Below are positions 50,008 through 59,678 of a stretch of DNA of 64,000 nucleotides, piece by piece (positions within the stretch are counted from its first letter, which is position 1; each line of letters opens with the position of its first letter). The stretch spans positions 62,001 through 126,000 of the forward strand of contig JBGOZF010000001.1 of the NCBI GenBank assembly GCA_041480065.1, read 5' to 3'. This stretch comes from Fen-999 sp041480065. Its GTDB lineage: Bacteria > Pseudomonadota > Gammaproteobacteria > Burkholderiales > Rhodocyclaceae. Under the pieces are notes generated by a model, which saw nothing but the letters and a program-made list of their open reading frames with translations, was not told the origin of the DNA and ran no database searches. The position numbers and the translations under genes were made by a program.

Positions 50008-51345
50008 ATGCACTGGAATAACAAAGTTGTATGGTCCGAGGGAATGTTCCTTCAGCAGCAGCATTTCCAGCAGCATGACCGATTTCTGGAACAACTGGTC
50101 GAAGCGCGGACCGGCCCGCTGGCAGCGCATTTCTGGGGGTTCGTCGGTTTGTCGGTGGACCCCGCCGCGCTCGGCCTGGGCAAAGTGCAACTGTCGTCCG
50201 GGCGGGGCATCCTGCCCGACGGCACGCCGTTCGATTTTCCTGGCCACGACGATCCACCGGAACCGCTCGATTTCGCGCCCGACGCCAGGGACGAACTGAT
50301 CGTCCTGGCCCTGCCGCTACGGCGGCCAGGCACCTGCGAAGTGGCGGTTGACGATAATGACAACAGCACGCTCGCGCGCTTCTCGGCGAGCGAAGCCGAG
50401 GTCAGCGACGCCAACGCGTCTGCCGACGGCAGCGTGCCGATGAGGGTTGGCCGCCTGCGTCTGAGGTTGTTGCGCCAAGGGGAAGTTACCGGAGCCTACT
50501 GCACCCTGGGGGTCGTCAGGGTCACCGAGCGCCACGCCGACAACCAGTTGATCCTGGACCGGAGCTACATTCCCCCCGTACTGCATGCCGCGTGCGATCC
50601 GACGCTCATCGGCTATGCGCGAGAGATCCTTGGCCTGGTGCACCAGCGCGGCGACGCGCTGGCTTCACGCCTTGGCCAGCCCGGGCGGGGGGGCGTTGCG
50701 GAAATCGCCGACTTCCTGTTCCTGCAGACCCTCAACCGCTACGAACTGCTGTTCCAGCATCTGACGCGGCATCCGCTGCTTCATCCGGAACGACTCTACT
50801 CGGCCTGCCTGCTGCTGGCGGGCGACCTGGCCACCTTCAGCCACACCAGTCGCCGCCCCCCGGTCCTGCCGGAATATGCCCACGACGCACTGGCAAGCTG
50901 CTTTCCGCCGCTGATCGCCGAGATCCGCATGAGCCTCAGCATAGTGCTTGAGCAGAGCGCCATCCCGATCGACCTGCAGGATCGCAAGTACGGCGTCCGC
51001 GTTGCCGTCATCCCGGACCTTGAGTTGCTGAAAGATGCCAGCTTCGTCCTTGCCGTCAACGCCCAGATTCCAGGAGAGACACTGCGCCTGCGCTTTCCGA
51101 CCCACGTGAAGATCGGCCCGGTCGAGCGCATCCGCGACCTCGTAAACCTGCAATTGCCTGGGATTCAGCTTCGCTCCTTGCCGATCGCGCCACGGCAGAT
51201 TCCCTACCACGCCGGCTTCAACTACTTCGAACTCGATCGCGAAGGCGAATTGTGGAAGCAGCTGGACCGTTCGGGCGGCTTGGCGATGCACATCGCCGGT
51301 GATTTCCCGGGCATCGAACTGGAATTCTGGGCCATCCGCGGCTGA
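50008..51345 (+). CDS. tssK: Type VI secretion baseplate protein TssK
   Basis: 445 residues, normal length. Family start VVWSEGMFLQQQHFQQHDRF, then LRLLRQGEVTGAY, EIADFLFLQTLNRYELLFQHL and the C-terminal GIQLRSLPIAPRQIPYHAGFNYFELD. TssK joins the baseplate to the TssLM membrane complex. It is 75 bases after tssJ and 12 before tssL. Confidence 0.95.
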   Translation: MHWNNKVVWSEGMFLQQQHFQQHDRFLEQLVEARTGPLAAHFWGFVGLSVDPAALGLGKVQLSSGRGILPDGTPFDFPGHDDPPEPLDFAPDARDELIVLALPLRRPGTCEVAVDDNDNSTLARFSASEAEVSDANASADGSVPMRVGRLRLRLLRQGEVTGAYCTLGVVRVTERHADNQLILDRSYIPPVLHAACDPTLIGYAREILGLVHQRGDALASRLGQPGRGGVAEIADFLFLQTLNRYELLFQHLTRHPLLHPERLYSACLLLAGDLATFSHTSRRPPVLPEYAHDALASCFPPLIAEIRMSLSIVLEQSAIPIDLQDRKYGVRVAVIPDLELLKDASFVLAVNAQIPGETLRLRFPTHVKIGPVERIRDLVNLQLPGIQLRSLPIAPRQIPYHAGFNYFELDREGELWKQLDRSGGLAMHIAGDFPGIELEFWAIRG

Positions 51346-51357
51346 GACCAAGCCATC

Positions 51358-52680
51358 ATGAGCGATCCGGACGACCCCTTCGCCCAGTCCGAAACGGACC
51401 GCACCATCATGATGCCCTCTCCGGGCGCCCGGGGCTTGCAGCGCCCGCAGCCGGCCGCCGCGCAAACGGCGAGCTCAACCCGCGACAGCCTGCCGCGAGC
51501 AGGCGACTCGGCTGCTGCCGTGTCCGGCATCAACCCCCTGGTCGCCGCCGCCAACCCGTTGCTCGACATCGTGCCGCAGTTGCGCGCGACGCCGCAGCAC
51601 GCCGATCCTTCAGGCCTGCGCGACTACCTGGCACAGAACATCAAGACCTTCGAAACCCGGGCCAAGGCCGCCGGCACCGCGCCCGAAAAGGTCATTGCTG
51701 CCCGTTATGCGCTCTGCACCTTGCTCGACGAAACGGCCGCATCGACGCCTTGGGGCGGTTCGGGCATCTGGGCCAAACACAGTCTCCTGGTGATGTTCCA
51801 CAACGAGACGTCGGGCGGCGAGAAGTTCTTTCAGTTACTGGCAAAAGTCGCCGAGAACCCGGGGGCAAACCACGACCTGCTCGAATTCATGTACGTCTGC
51901 CTGGCACTCGGATTCGAAGGTCGCTACCGGGTGATCGACAATGGACGGGCGCAACTCGAAGCGCTTCGTGAGCGACTGGCGCAGATGCTTCGAAGGCATC
52001 AGGGCGAGTACGAGCGTGACCTGTCGCCGCATTGGCGAGGCGCCGCGGCACTTCGCTCCCGAGTGCTCACTGTGCTGCCCCTATGGGTGATATTCGCCGT
52101 ATGCGGCGTGATTCTGCTCGGCGTCTTCCTGTTCTTCCGGCTGCAATTGATGGAACTGTCGGACCCCGTGTACGCGCAGATTCATCAGCTCCGGGTCCGC
52201 ACGACCGCACCGCCGCCCCGACCCGTGGCGCCACCGGCCAAGCCCCGCCTCGCTTCGTTTCTGGAACCGGAGATTCAAGCCGGGTCGGTCGCCGTACGCG
52301 ACGAAAACAACAGGAGCATCATCACGATTCGCGGCGACGGATTGTTCCAGCCAGGCAGCGCCACCATCTCGGCCGAATACCTGCCGCTGCTGGGCCGTAT
52401 CGCCGAGGCACTGAACTCGGTACCTGGCGCGATACATGTCGTCGGCCATACCGATAATCAGCCCATACGATCGATGCGATTCCCCTCCAACTGGCACCTG
52501 TCGCAGGAACGCGCCAGTTCGGTGGTACGGATTCTCTCGCAACAGGTCGCTGCCACAAGGCTGTCCGGCGAGGGGCGCGCCGACGGCGAACCCATCGCCG
52601 ACAACGCGACCGCCGAGGGGCGAGCCCGCAACCGGCGCGTGGAAATCACGCTTTTTGCCGCCCTCGGCGGCCCATCCTGA
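51358..52680 (+). CDS. tssL: Type VI secretion protein TssL with OmpA-like domain
   Basis: 440 residues: a Pro/Ala-rich N-terminal part, the DotU/IcmH cytoplasmic domain (about 55-225; YALCTLLDETAASTPWGG, SLLVMFHNETSGGEKFF), a membrane helix near 241-265 and a periplasmic OmpA-like domain (VVGHTDNQPIRSMRFPSNWHLSQERASSVV). The fused peptidoglycan-binding domain means no separate TagL-type anchor is needed. Confidence 0.95.
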   Translation: MSDPDDPFAQSETDRTIMMPSPGARGLQRPQPAAAQTASSTRDSLPRAGDSAAAVSGINPLVAAANPLLDIVPQLRATPQHADPSGLRDYLAQNIKTFETRAKAAGTAPEKVIAARYALCTLLDETAASTPWGGSGIWAKHSLLVMFHNETSGGEKFFQLLAKVAENPGANHDLLEFMYVCLALGFEGRYRVIDNGRAQLEALRERLAQMLRRHQGEYERDLSPHWRGAAALRSRVLTVLPLWVIFAVCGVILLGVFLFFRLQLMELSDPVYAQIHQLRVRTTAPPPRPVAPPAKPRLASFLEPEIQAGSVAVRDENNRSIITIRGDGLFQPGSATISAEYLPLLGRIAEALNSVPGAIHVVGHTDNQPIRSMRFPSNWHLSQERASSVVRILSQQVAATRLSGEGRADGEPIADNATAEGRARNRRVEITLFAALGGPS

Positions 52681-52705
52681 GCCGCCGGCGACGCATGGAA
52701 TTGTC

Positions 52706-55700
52706 ATGAAGAAGCTCCTCGGCCTGATCTTCAACCGCACGGTGATGGTGATCCTGGGGCTGATAGCCCTGAGCCTGATCGTCTGGTACGTCGGCCCGCT
52801 GATCGCAATCGCCGACTTTCGCCCGCTCGATTCGATAACTGTCCGCTGGGTGATCATCGGACTCATCTTCGGCATCTACCTGGTCCGTGTGCTGTGGAGA
52901 TTCGTCAAGGCGAAGACCAACAATGCCCGCCTGTTCGACGGCCTGCTGAAACAGGGCGCCCCGCAGCCGGCAGCGGCGGACGATGCGGGTACGGCGGAGG
53001 TCGCGCTGCTCGGACAGCGCTTCGAAGAGGCGGTTGCCGTGCTCAGGCAGGCCGACATCGGTGCCTCAGGCAAGAAATCCTCCTGGATTGCCCGGCTGCG
53101 GCGGCAATACATCTATGAACTGCCCTGGTACATCATCATCGGCGCCCCCGGCTCCGGCAAGACGACGGCGCTGATCAACTCCGGCCTCAAGTTCCCGTTG
53201 GCCGACCGGATAGGCAGTCCGACGATTCGCGGTGTCGGCGGCACGCGCAACTGCGATTGGTGGTTCACCGACGAAGCCGTCATGATCGACACCGCCGGCC
53301 GCTACACGACGCAGGAAAGCAATCAGAAAGTCGACTCCGCCGCCTGGTCCGGTTTTCTGCAACTGCTGAAGAAGTTCCGTCCGCGGCGGCCGATCAACGG
53401 CGTCCTGCTGACGATCAGCGTTGCCGACCTACTACAGCAGAATCCGGCCGAGCGCGATGCCCAGGCCGCCGCCCTGCGCAAGCGCCTGCAGGAACTCCAC
53501 CAGCAGCTCGCCATTCGTTTCCCGCTTTACGTCTTGATCACCAAGACCGACCTGCTGGCCGGTTTCATGGAATTCTTCGGCGACCTCGGCGGCGAGGAAA
53601 GGTCGCAAGTGTGGGGAATGTCATTCCCCTTTGGCGAGAAAGTCGAGGATGCCGCAGCGACGACGAGCTTTCCGAAAGAACTCTCAGCACTCGAACATCA
53701 GCTCAACGCCCGCCTGATCGACCGCATGCAACAGGAGCGCGCTCCGCAACGACGCGCGCTCCTCTACCTGTTCCCGCAGCAGTTCGCCAGCCTAGGACCG
53801 ATACTGAACGATTTTCTCGACAAGGTATTCGCGCCATCGCGCTTCGAGGAGAAGCCCCTGCTGCGCGGCGTCTACCTGACCAGCGGCACTCAGGAAGGCA
53901 ACCCGATCGATCGCGTGATGGGCACCCTGGGGCGCGCCTTCCGGCTCGAGCGCAAATTGCTGGAACCGCTTCTTCCCAGCGGCAAGAGCTTCTTCATCAC
54001 CCGCCTGCTGCGCGAGGTGATTTTCAATGAAGCGGGTCTGGCCGGCACCAACCTGAAATGGGAACGGCGCCGCAGGCTGTTGCAATGGGGCGGGGTCGCC
54101 GTCGCGGCGATTCTCACCGTCGGTGCGATCCTGGCATGGACCGTCAGTTACTCGCGCAACAAGGCCTACGTCACCGAGGTCGAAGGCCGGCTGCAAACGA
54201 TCTCGAAGCAACTGGGCACGCTCACTGTCGGCGGCACCGCGGATATCGTCGGCCTGCTGCCCGTGTTCCAGTCCGTGCATGACCTAGCGGGAAGCTCAGT
54301 CACGGGCGGTACGGTACCGACCACCATGGAATTCGGCCTCTACCAGGGCGACAAGCTCGCCGCCGCGTCGCGTGTCGCCCACCAGCGCCTGCTTCAGGAC
54401 ACTTTCCTGCCGCGCCTCGCGCTCAGGCTGGAGGAACAGTTGGGCAACCTGCGCAGTAATCCCGAGGCGCTCTACGAGACGCTCAAGGCCTACGTCATGC
54501 TCTACGACGCCGAGCACTTCGACGCCGAGGCGCTGAAGACCTACGTTCGCATCGACTGGGAAAACAACCTGCCGCGCGAAGTGACCGTCGAGCAGCGCGG
54601 CCTGCTGCTGGAGCAACTGAATGCCCTGCTCGCTGCCGGGCAGATAGAGAATCCCATCGTCCCGAACACGCAGCTTGTCGCGTCGGCGCGAGCGATCATC
54701 GCGCAAACGCCCATCGAACGCCGGATCTACAACCGCATACGGCAAGCGGGGGTAGGCTCGGAGTTTCCGGACTTCACCATCGCCAAGGCCGCCGGCGCCA
54801 ATGCCGGCCTGGCATTCAGGCGTGCCAGCGGAAGACCACTGACCGATGGCGTACCCGGCCTCTTCAGCTACAAGGGCTACTACAACGCCTTCATCAAGAC
54901 GGCCGATCAGACCACGAAAGAGTTGGTCAGCGAGGAACCCTGGGTGCTGGGCCTGGAAGACAGGCGCAGCCGCTTTGCCAATCCCGATGCCAGGGCACAA
55001 CTCATCAACGACGTGCGCCGACTGTACCTCGAGGACTATGCCCGCACCTGGGAAACCTTCATCAACGATATTCGTGTCGAGACGGGCACCGAGCGCCGTC
55101 AGGCGATTCAGGCCGCCAGCATCCTGTCGGCGCCGGACACGCCGCTGCCCAGGCTGCTGCGGGCCATCATCACCGAAGTAACCTTGGTGAAGAAACCCGC
55201 CGGCGACATGAGCATCCCGGAGAAGGTCGAGGACCAGTTGCAGGGCAACGTCGATCGCGTACGCCGAATCCTCGGTGCCAACAAGCCGAAGACGACTGCC
55301 GAACTCGCGACCACGCCCGAGCACATCGTCGACGATCGCTTCGACAACCTGCGTCGCCTGGTCACGCCCGCCGGCCCCGGACAGCCGGCACCGATCGACG
55401 CCCAGATTGCGCTGTTGCAGGAGCTGGCGCAGGCGATGCTGACGGCCGATGCCGCCATCAAGGCCAACAACCCGCCGCCACCGAGCGGGGCGCCGGACAA
55501 GGCGCTGCTTCAGGCCGGCCAGGTCTCGGAGCCGATGCAGACCATACTCAAGACGCTGGCGGACTACGCGGCGAAGCTGATCGCCATCGGGACCAAGGAA
55601 AACGTCAGCGGCGAACTGATGCAGATCTCCGAGTTCTGCAACAAGGCGATCGCCGGTCGCTATCCATTCGTTCGCGGCAGCACGCGTGACGTCACCACCG

Positions 55701-56293
55701 ACGATTTCGCCAAGCTGTTCGCCGTGGGCGGCGATCTCGACCGTTTCTTCCAGGCGAAACTGCTGCCGATCGTCGACATTTCGAAGAAGCCCTGGGTCTA
55801 TCGCCAGGTCGGCGACAACAAGCAGTCTGACGCTTCGGGGGCGCTGATCCAGTTCCAGCGCGCCCAGACCATACGCGATGTCTTTTTTCGCACCGGCGCC
55901 GGCCCCAATCTGCGCCTCGAGTTCAAGCCTCTGGAGATGGATGCCAGCATCACCCAGTTCATCCTCGACGTCGATGGCCAGCTTGTCCGATACAGTCACG
56001 GCCCGCTCATCCCCCAGGCCGTGCAATGGCCCGGGCCGAGCGGCAGCACCCAGGTCAGGCTGCAAGTGTCGCCGCCCGGCACCGCCGGCGGCATTCCACC
56101 ATTCGAAGGACCGTGGGCGCTGTTCCGCCTGTTCGACCGCATGAAGATCGAAACAACGCCCCAACCGGAGAAGTTCCGCGTGACCTTCGATGTTGATGGA
56201 CGCAAGGCAGTGTTCGAGGTCTTGACGAGCAGCGTGCAGAATCCCTTCCGTCTGCCCGAACTTCAGCAGTTCCAGTGCCCGGGCAGGCTCTGA
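52706..56293 (+). CDS. tssM: Type VI secretion inner-membrane protein TssM (IcmF)
   Basis: 1195 residues from ATG 52706; a longer open frame upstream overlaps tssL and is not used. Two N-terminal membrane helices, then the cytoplasmic NTPase-like domain with Walker A GAPGSGKTTALINSG (about 146), a third helix near residue 462 (AAILTVGAILAWTVSY) and the large periplasmic part, ending with the C-terminal domain (GPWALFRLFDRM). It overlaps tagF at the stop (TGATG). Confidence 0.95.
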   Translation: MKKLLGLIFNRTVMVILGLIALSLIVWYVGPLIAIADFRPLDSITVRWVIIGLIFGIYLVRVLWRFVKAKTNNARLFDGLLKQGAPQPAAADDAGTAEVALLGQRFEEAVAVLRQADIGASGKKSSWIARLRRQYIYELPWYIIIGAPGSGKTTALINSGLKFPLADRIGSPTIRGVGGTRNCDWWFTDEAVMIDTAGRYTTQESNQKVDSAAWSGFLQLLKKFRPRRPINGVLLTISVADLLQQNPAERDAQAAALRKRLQELHQQLAIRFPLYVLITKTDLLAGFMEFFGDLGGEERSQVWGMSFPFGEKVEDAAATTSFPKELSALEHQLNARLIDRMQQERAPQRRALLYLFPQQFASLGPILNDFLDKVFAPSRFEEKPLLRGVYLTSGTQEGNPIDRVMGTLGRAFRLERKLLEPLLPSGKSFFITRLLREVIFNEAGLAGTNLKWERRRRLLQWGGVAVAAILTVGAILAWTVSYSRNKAYVTEVEGRLQTISKQLGTLTVGGTADIVGLLPVFQSVHDLAGSSVTGGTVPTTMEFGLYQGDKLAAASRVAHQRLLQDTFLPRLALRLEEQLGNLRSNPEALYETLKAYVMLYDAEHFDAEALKTYVRIDWENNLPREVTVEQRGLLLEQLNALLAAGQIENPIVPNTQLVASARAIIAQTPIERRIYNRIRQAGVGSEFPDFTIAKAAGANAGLAFRRASGRPLTDGVPGLFSYKGYYNAFIKTADQTTKELVSEEPWVLGLEDRRSRFANPDARAQLINDVRRLYLEDYARTWETFINDIRVETGTERRQAIQAASILSAPDTPLPRLLRAIITEVTLVKKPAGDMSIPEKVEDQLQGNVDRVRRILGANKPKTTAELATTPEHIVDDRFDNLRRLVTPAGPGQPAPIDAQIALLQELAQAMLTADAAIKANNPPPPSGAPDKALLQAGQVSEPMQTILKTLADYAAKLIAIGTKENVSGELMQISEFCNKAIAGRYPFVRGSTRDVTTDDFAKLFAVGGDLDRFFQAKLLPIVDISKKPWVYRQVGDNKQSDASGALIQFQRAQTIRDVFFRTGAGPNLRLEFKPLEMDASITQFILDVDGQLVRYSHGPLIPQAVQWPGPSGSTQVRLQVSPPGTAGGIPPFEGPWALFRLFDRMKIETTPQPEKFRVTFDVDGRKAVFEVLTSSVQNPFRLPELQQFQCPGRL

Positions 56294-56985
56294 TGCCGAC
56301 GGCCGGCTGGTTCGGCAAGATTCCCGCGCTTGGCGACTTCGCCTCGCGCCGGCTGCCGCAGGAATTCATCGATGTCTGGGATCTCTGGCTACAGCACGGC
56401 ATGGCCGCAAGCCGTGCCAGCCTTGGGGCTCGCTGGCTGGAGAGCTACCTCACCAGTCCGATCTGGTATTTCGGCCTCTTCCCCGGCGTCATCGGCGCAC
56501 AGGCGTGGACGGGCCTGCTGATGCCGAGCGTCGACAAGGTCGGACGCCATTTCCCCCTGACCATCGCAGTGCCGTTCGATCCGGGCGAGAACAGCATCGT
56601 GGCCATGTTTGAACGACAGGACTGGTACGCGCGTCTCGGACAAATCGCCTTGGCCACGCTGAGCGTCGACTTCCCGGCCGAGCGGCTCGAAGCCGATCTG
56701 GACGCGAATCCTTTTCCTGCCAACGGGTTCGACGGCTGTGCTGCGGCAGCTCGCAACCTCGCCGATTGGTGGCAGAACAACGCGCCCGAGGTCACGAGCG
56801 TGTTCGAGACGCCGCCGCCGATGGGCAACCTTCTGAGCGCCGCAGGGCACTGCCTGCTCGACACCACGGGTAGCGGTCGCAGCCTCTGGTGGAGGCATTC
56901 CGTCGACTGCTGGCCGCAGGTCGTGCGCGGCTTTCACGGCCTGCCGCCCGACGAACGTTTCGAGAGCCTCCTCGAAGGCGCCTGA
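56293..56985 (+). CDS. tagF: Type VI secretion-associated protein TagF
   Basis: 230 residues from ATG 56293. N-terminal TagF domain with the family start GWFGKIPALGDFASRRLPQEFIDVWD, then GLLMPSVDKVGRHFPLTIAVP. TagF is a negative post-translational regulator of T6SS. No PppA phosphatase domain is fused. It converges with tagH 45 bases later. Confidence 0.93.
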   Translation: MPTAGWFGKIPALGDFASRRLPQEFIDVWDLWLQHGMAASRASLGARWLESYLTSPIWYFGLFPGVIGAQAWTGLLMPSVDKVGRHFPLTIAVPFDPGENSIVAMFERQDWYARLGQIALATLSVDFPAERLEADLDANPFPANGFDGCAAAARNLADWWQNNAPEVTSVFETPPPMGNLLSAAGHCLLDTTGSGRSLWWRHSVDCWPQVVRGFHGLPPDERFESLLEGA

Positions 56986-57030
56986 CCGCTGCCTTCTCGC
57001 TCGGCAGCAAAACGCTGCTTCCGCCTGGAA

Positions 57031-58650
57031 TCACCGGTCGCCGCTCTCGTCGGCCCGGTTCAGCCTATCGACCTGTGCCTGGTAGGCGCGCACGAACTCC
57101 CGGCCGAACAGCGTGTGGAAATCGTCCTCGGCTTCTTTTGAGATGTCCCGATACAGCGCCTCGAACAAATCCCACAGCTTCGCCCGGCGATTCATCGGCA
57201 ACACGGAATCCATCACCGACTTCTGAGTCAGCCGGCGTTCCAGCGTTTCCGGATCAAAACGCTGCAATACCGCCGCCAGCGCCGCGCGCATACCCGCCAT
57301 GAAACCGAACTGATGCGAGCGCAGATCGTCGTAGGCATCCTTCATGGCCTCCATCGGCGGCAAGAAACCGCGCACGGGTGGCGCCAGCAGGTGGGTCAGC
57401 GCCGTCTCGACGTTGGGCGAGAACTTGAGCGGATTGTTCTCCCGGCCGACGATCATCGTCATCTCGGCGCGCACCTCGCGCTTGATGGTCGCCCGCGCCA
57501 GCAGCAGGTCGAGCGTACCCTGCGTCGCCTCGCGCAGGAGCTGACCGAGCATGTTCATCGTCTCCGGCGTCAGGCCGCCCGGCAACTGCAAGTCGGGCAT
57601 GCCGGCCCCCTGAAGGAAAGCGTCCAGCAACGCCGCCTGCGGTGCTGTACTCGCAGGTCTCGACGGCGCCTGAACACCCAACGCGTCGACGGAAGGCCCT
57701 CCGCCACCGAACAGCGCGAGCGGATCCACCGATGCCGCTCCTGGCATGGCACCGGCACCTTGAACAGGCGGCATCGGTTTGTTCGATACCTCCTGCCCGG
57801 CCTCGGGGAGCAACTCGTGTTGAGCCAACGCCGCATCGGGTCTGGCTTTCGGCACCTTGAACGACGCCTGAAGCTCAGGCGTATCGTCGCGCTGGGGCGC
57901 AACCGCCTTGACGGCAGCCGCCCCCCCGAATGCCGCCAGCGGATCGACGCTCTGCGCGCCGCCACCCTGCCCAGCCATACCGCCCAGGGGGCTCCCCGGC
58001 GGAAAGAGATCGGCATTCCCAGCCGGCGAAAGCCCGAAGAATTCATCCACACTTCGACTCGCTGACGGAAGTCCGAGTCCGAAATCGACGTCCTCGGGAA
58101 GATGCGGCTGGGCAGGCGCGTTGGAGGCCGACGCCGCGAGCAAGGAATCATCGCCTCCGCGCCCGCCGCCCGTCCCTCGGTTCGGTAACGCAAACGGGTC
58201 GTCCATCAGCGATGCGGCCGCCCGCGGGGCCGATGGCGGCGCAGCCCCGAACAATGCCAGAGGATCGTCCTTGACGGCGCCGGCGAGCGGCGCCGCCAAG
58301 GGCTCCGTCGGCGGGGCCGCCATTGCGGCACGTTCAGCGACGGAGACTCGCATGCGGTAGGCGCCGATGACGATCTCGTCGCCATCCCCGATCGGGCATT
58401 CGTGCCCATTGCCCAGCGGACGGCCATTGACCGCCACCGGCAGAGCCTTGCCCCTGTCCAGGATGACATACTGACCGGCGCGACACTCCACGGAGGCATG
58501 GGTTCGCGAGATGAAGCGTTCCGGATCAGGCAATACGAGGCTGCTGTCCTCGGCACGACCGATGTTGCCGCCCAGTTCGTCGAAATCGGCAGCCATCCGG
58601 TTCGGCGGTGGCGCGCCGTTGCACGATGTCACCTCAATGCGGATGGTCAT
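57031..58650 (-). CDS. tagH: Type VI secretion-associated FHA-domain protein TagH
   Basis: 539 residues from ATG 58650. FHA domain at the N-terminus (GGNIGRAEDSSLVLPDPERFISRTHASVE, with Arg, Ser and His for phosphothreonine), a long low-complexity Ala/Pro/Asp linker, and the C-terminal TagH domain (RENNPLKFSPNVETALTHLLAPP, LQRFDPETLERRL). It is the reader of threonine phosphorylation in the PpkA-PppA-Fha control of T6SS; the kinase lies at 62780. It is encoded opposite to tssJKLM-tagF. Confidence 0.93.
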   Translation of the reverse strand: MTIRIEVTSCNGAPPPNRMAADFDELGGNIGRAEDSSLVLPDPERFISRTHASVECRAGQYVILDRGKALPVAVNGRPLGNGHECPIGDGDEIVIGAYRMRVSVAERAAMAAPPTEPLAAPLAGAVKDDPLALFGAAPPSAPRAAASLMDDPFALPNRGTGGGRGGDDSLLAASASNAPAQPHLPEDVDFGLGLPSASRSVDEFFGLSPAGNADLFPPGSPLGGMAGQGGGAQSVDPLAAFGGAAAVKAVAPQRDDTPELQASFKVPKARPDAALAQHELLPEAGQEVSNKPMPPVQGAGAMPGAASVDPLALFGGGGPSVDALGVQAPSRPASTAPQAALLDAFLQGAGMPDLQLPGGLTPETMNMLGQLLREATQGTLDLLLARATIKREVRAEMTMIVGRENNPLKFSPNVETALTHLLAPPVRGFLPPMEAMKDAYDDLRSHQFGFMAGMRAALAAVLQRFDPETLERRLTQKSVMDSVLPMNRRAKLWDLFEALYRDISKEAEDDFHTLFGREFVRAYQAQVDRLNRADESGDR

Positions 58651-58794
58651 TGTCGCTCCTATCGCCAAAGCGGGCAGGCCGTGCCAATACTATGGCCTTG
58701 AATTACCAGCAAGGTCGCAGCCGTGTGTATAGTACATTGTCGTCAGCGTTAGAATATCCGTTTGGATTGGCGTTCTGTCAACCGGTCAGTCGAG

Positions 58795-59616
58795 ATGAAC
58801 ATGAAAACTCCGTCACGTCGCGCCGGCGCCTGGGGCCCACTTTGCGTCGTCATTGCAGCAAGCATGATGCTTGGAGCCTGCCAGACGCCTCCCACGTCAT
58901 CCTCCCCGTCGACGACGTCGCCCGCTGGAACCCCGCCGGAGGCCGAGCCAAGCGCGCCGAAGGAACCGCCGACGCGCGAGTCCCGCGCGCAGGCCGCGAA
59001 ATACGCGATGGATGCCATGGAGTTGCTGCAGAACGGCGAGGAGGCCGCAGCAAAGAGCCTGCTCGAACGCACGCTCCAGATCGACCCGAGCAACGAAATC
59101 GCCCGCAAGCTGATGGATCAGATCAAGGCGGATCCCCAGCAGGAACTCGGCTCCGTGTTCTTCCGCTACAGCGTCAGGCCGGAGGATACGCTGAGCAAGC
59201 TCGCCCAACGCTTTCTCAATGACCGCTACCGGTTCTATATCCTGGCGCGATACAACGACCTGCGTGTTCCGAACAAACTCGAAATCGGGCAGGTGATCAA
59301 GATCCCCGGCAAAGAGCCACCACCTTTGCCGCCGGCAGTTCAGCCGACGAAGGCGCCCGAACCGCCGCCCCGCCCTGCCGAACCGGCGCCCCGTCCTGCC
59401 GAACCACAGCCAAAGCCGAAAGCGGTCGACAAAGGCCTGATCATCCGGCGCCTGAGCCGGGAAGCTGAAGTGTGCTATCAGCGCGACCGGGATCTCGATT
59501 GTGCAATCGAGAAGTGGGGGCAGGTTCTCGCCATCGATCCCGACAACCAGCTGGTCAAGCTCAAGCGCGAAAGAGCGATCGCGCTGAGAGAACAGTTGCA
59601 TCGCGACGGCAAGTAA
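58795..59616 (+). CDS. LysM-domain lipoprotein in the T6SS locus
   Basis: 273 residues from ATG 58795 (ATG 58801 also possible). Lipobox LGAC, a TPR-like helical part (AKYAMDAMELLQNGEEAAAKSLLERTL), a LysM domain (about 124-170, YSVRPEDTLSKLAQRFL) for peptidoglycan, a Pro-rich repeat of the form PAEPxPRPAEP, and a final helical TPR-like segment. Similar to lipoproteins beside tagH and ppkA in some T6SS loci. It probably helps anchor or sense the cell wall. Confidence 0.82.
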   Translation: MNMKTPSRRAGAWGPLCVVIAASMMLGACQTPPTSSSPSTTSPAGTPPEAEPSAPKEPPTRESRAQAAKYAMDAMELLQNGEEAAAKSLLERTLQIDPSNEIARKLMDQIKADPQQELGSVFFRYSVRPEDTLSKLAQRFLNDRYRFYILARYNDLRVPNKLEIGQVIKIPGKEPPPLPPAVQPTKAPEPPPRPAEPAPRPAEPQPKPKAVDKGLIIRRLSREAEVCYQRDRDLDCAIEKWGQVLAIDPDNQLVKLKRERAIALREQLHRDGK

Positions 59617-59678
59617 GTCTGTTTGGAAAAGCAGACGCTTGGCCAGCTTATGACGCCGACTCGGATTCGGCCTGCCCC

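Noticed and set aside
54296..56164. 622-codon open frame on the - strand opposite tssM
   Set aside because: Composition and lack of any family pattern show a shadow; TssM on + is complete.
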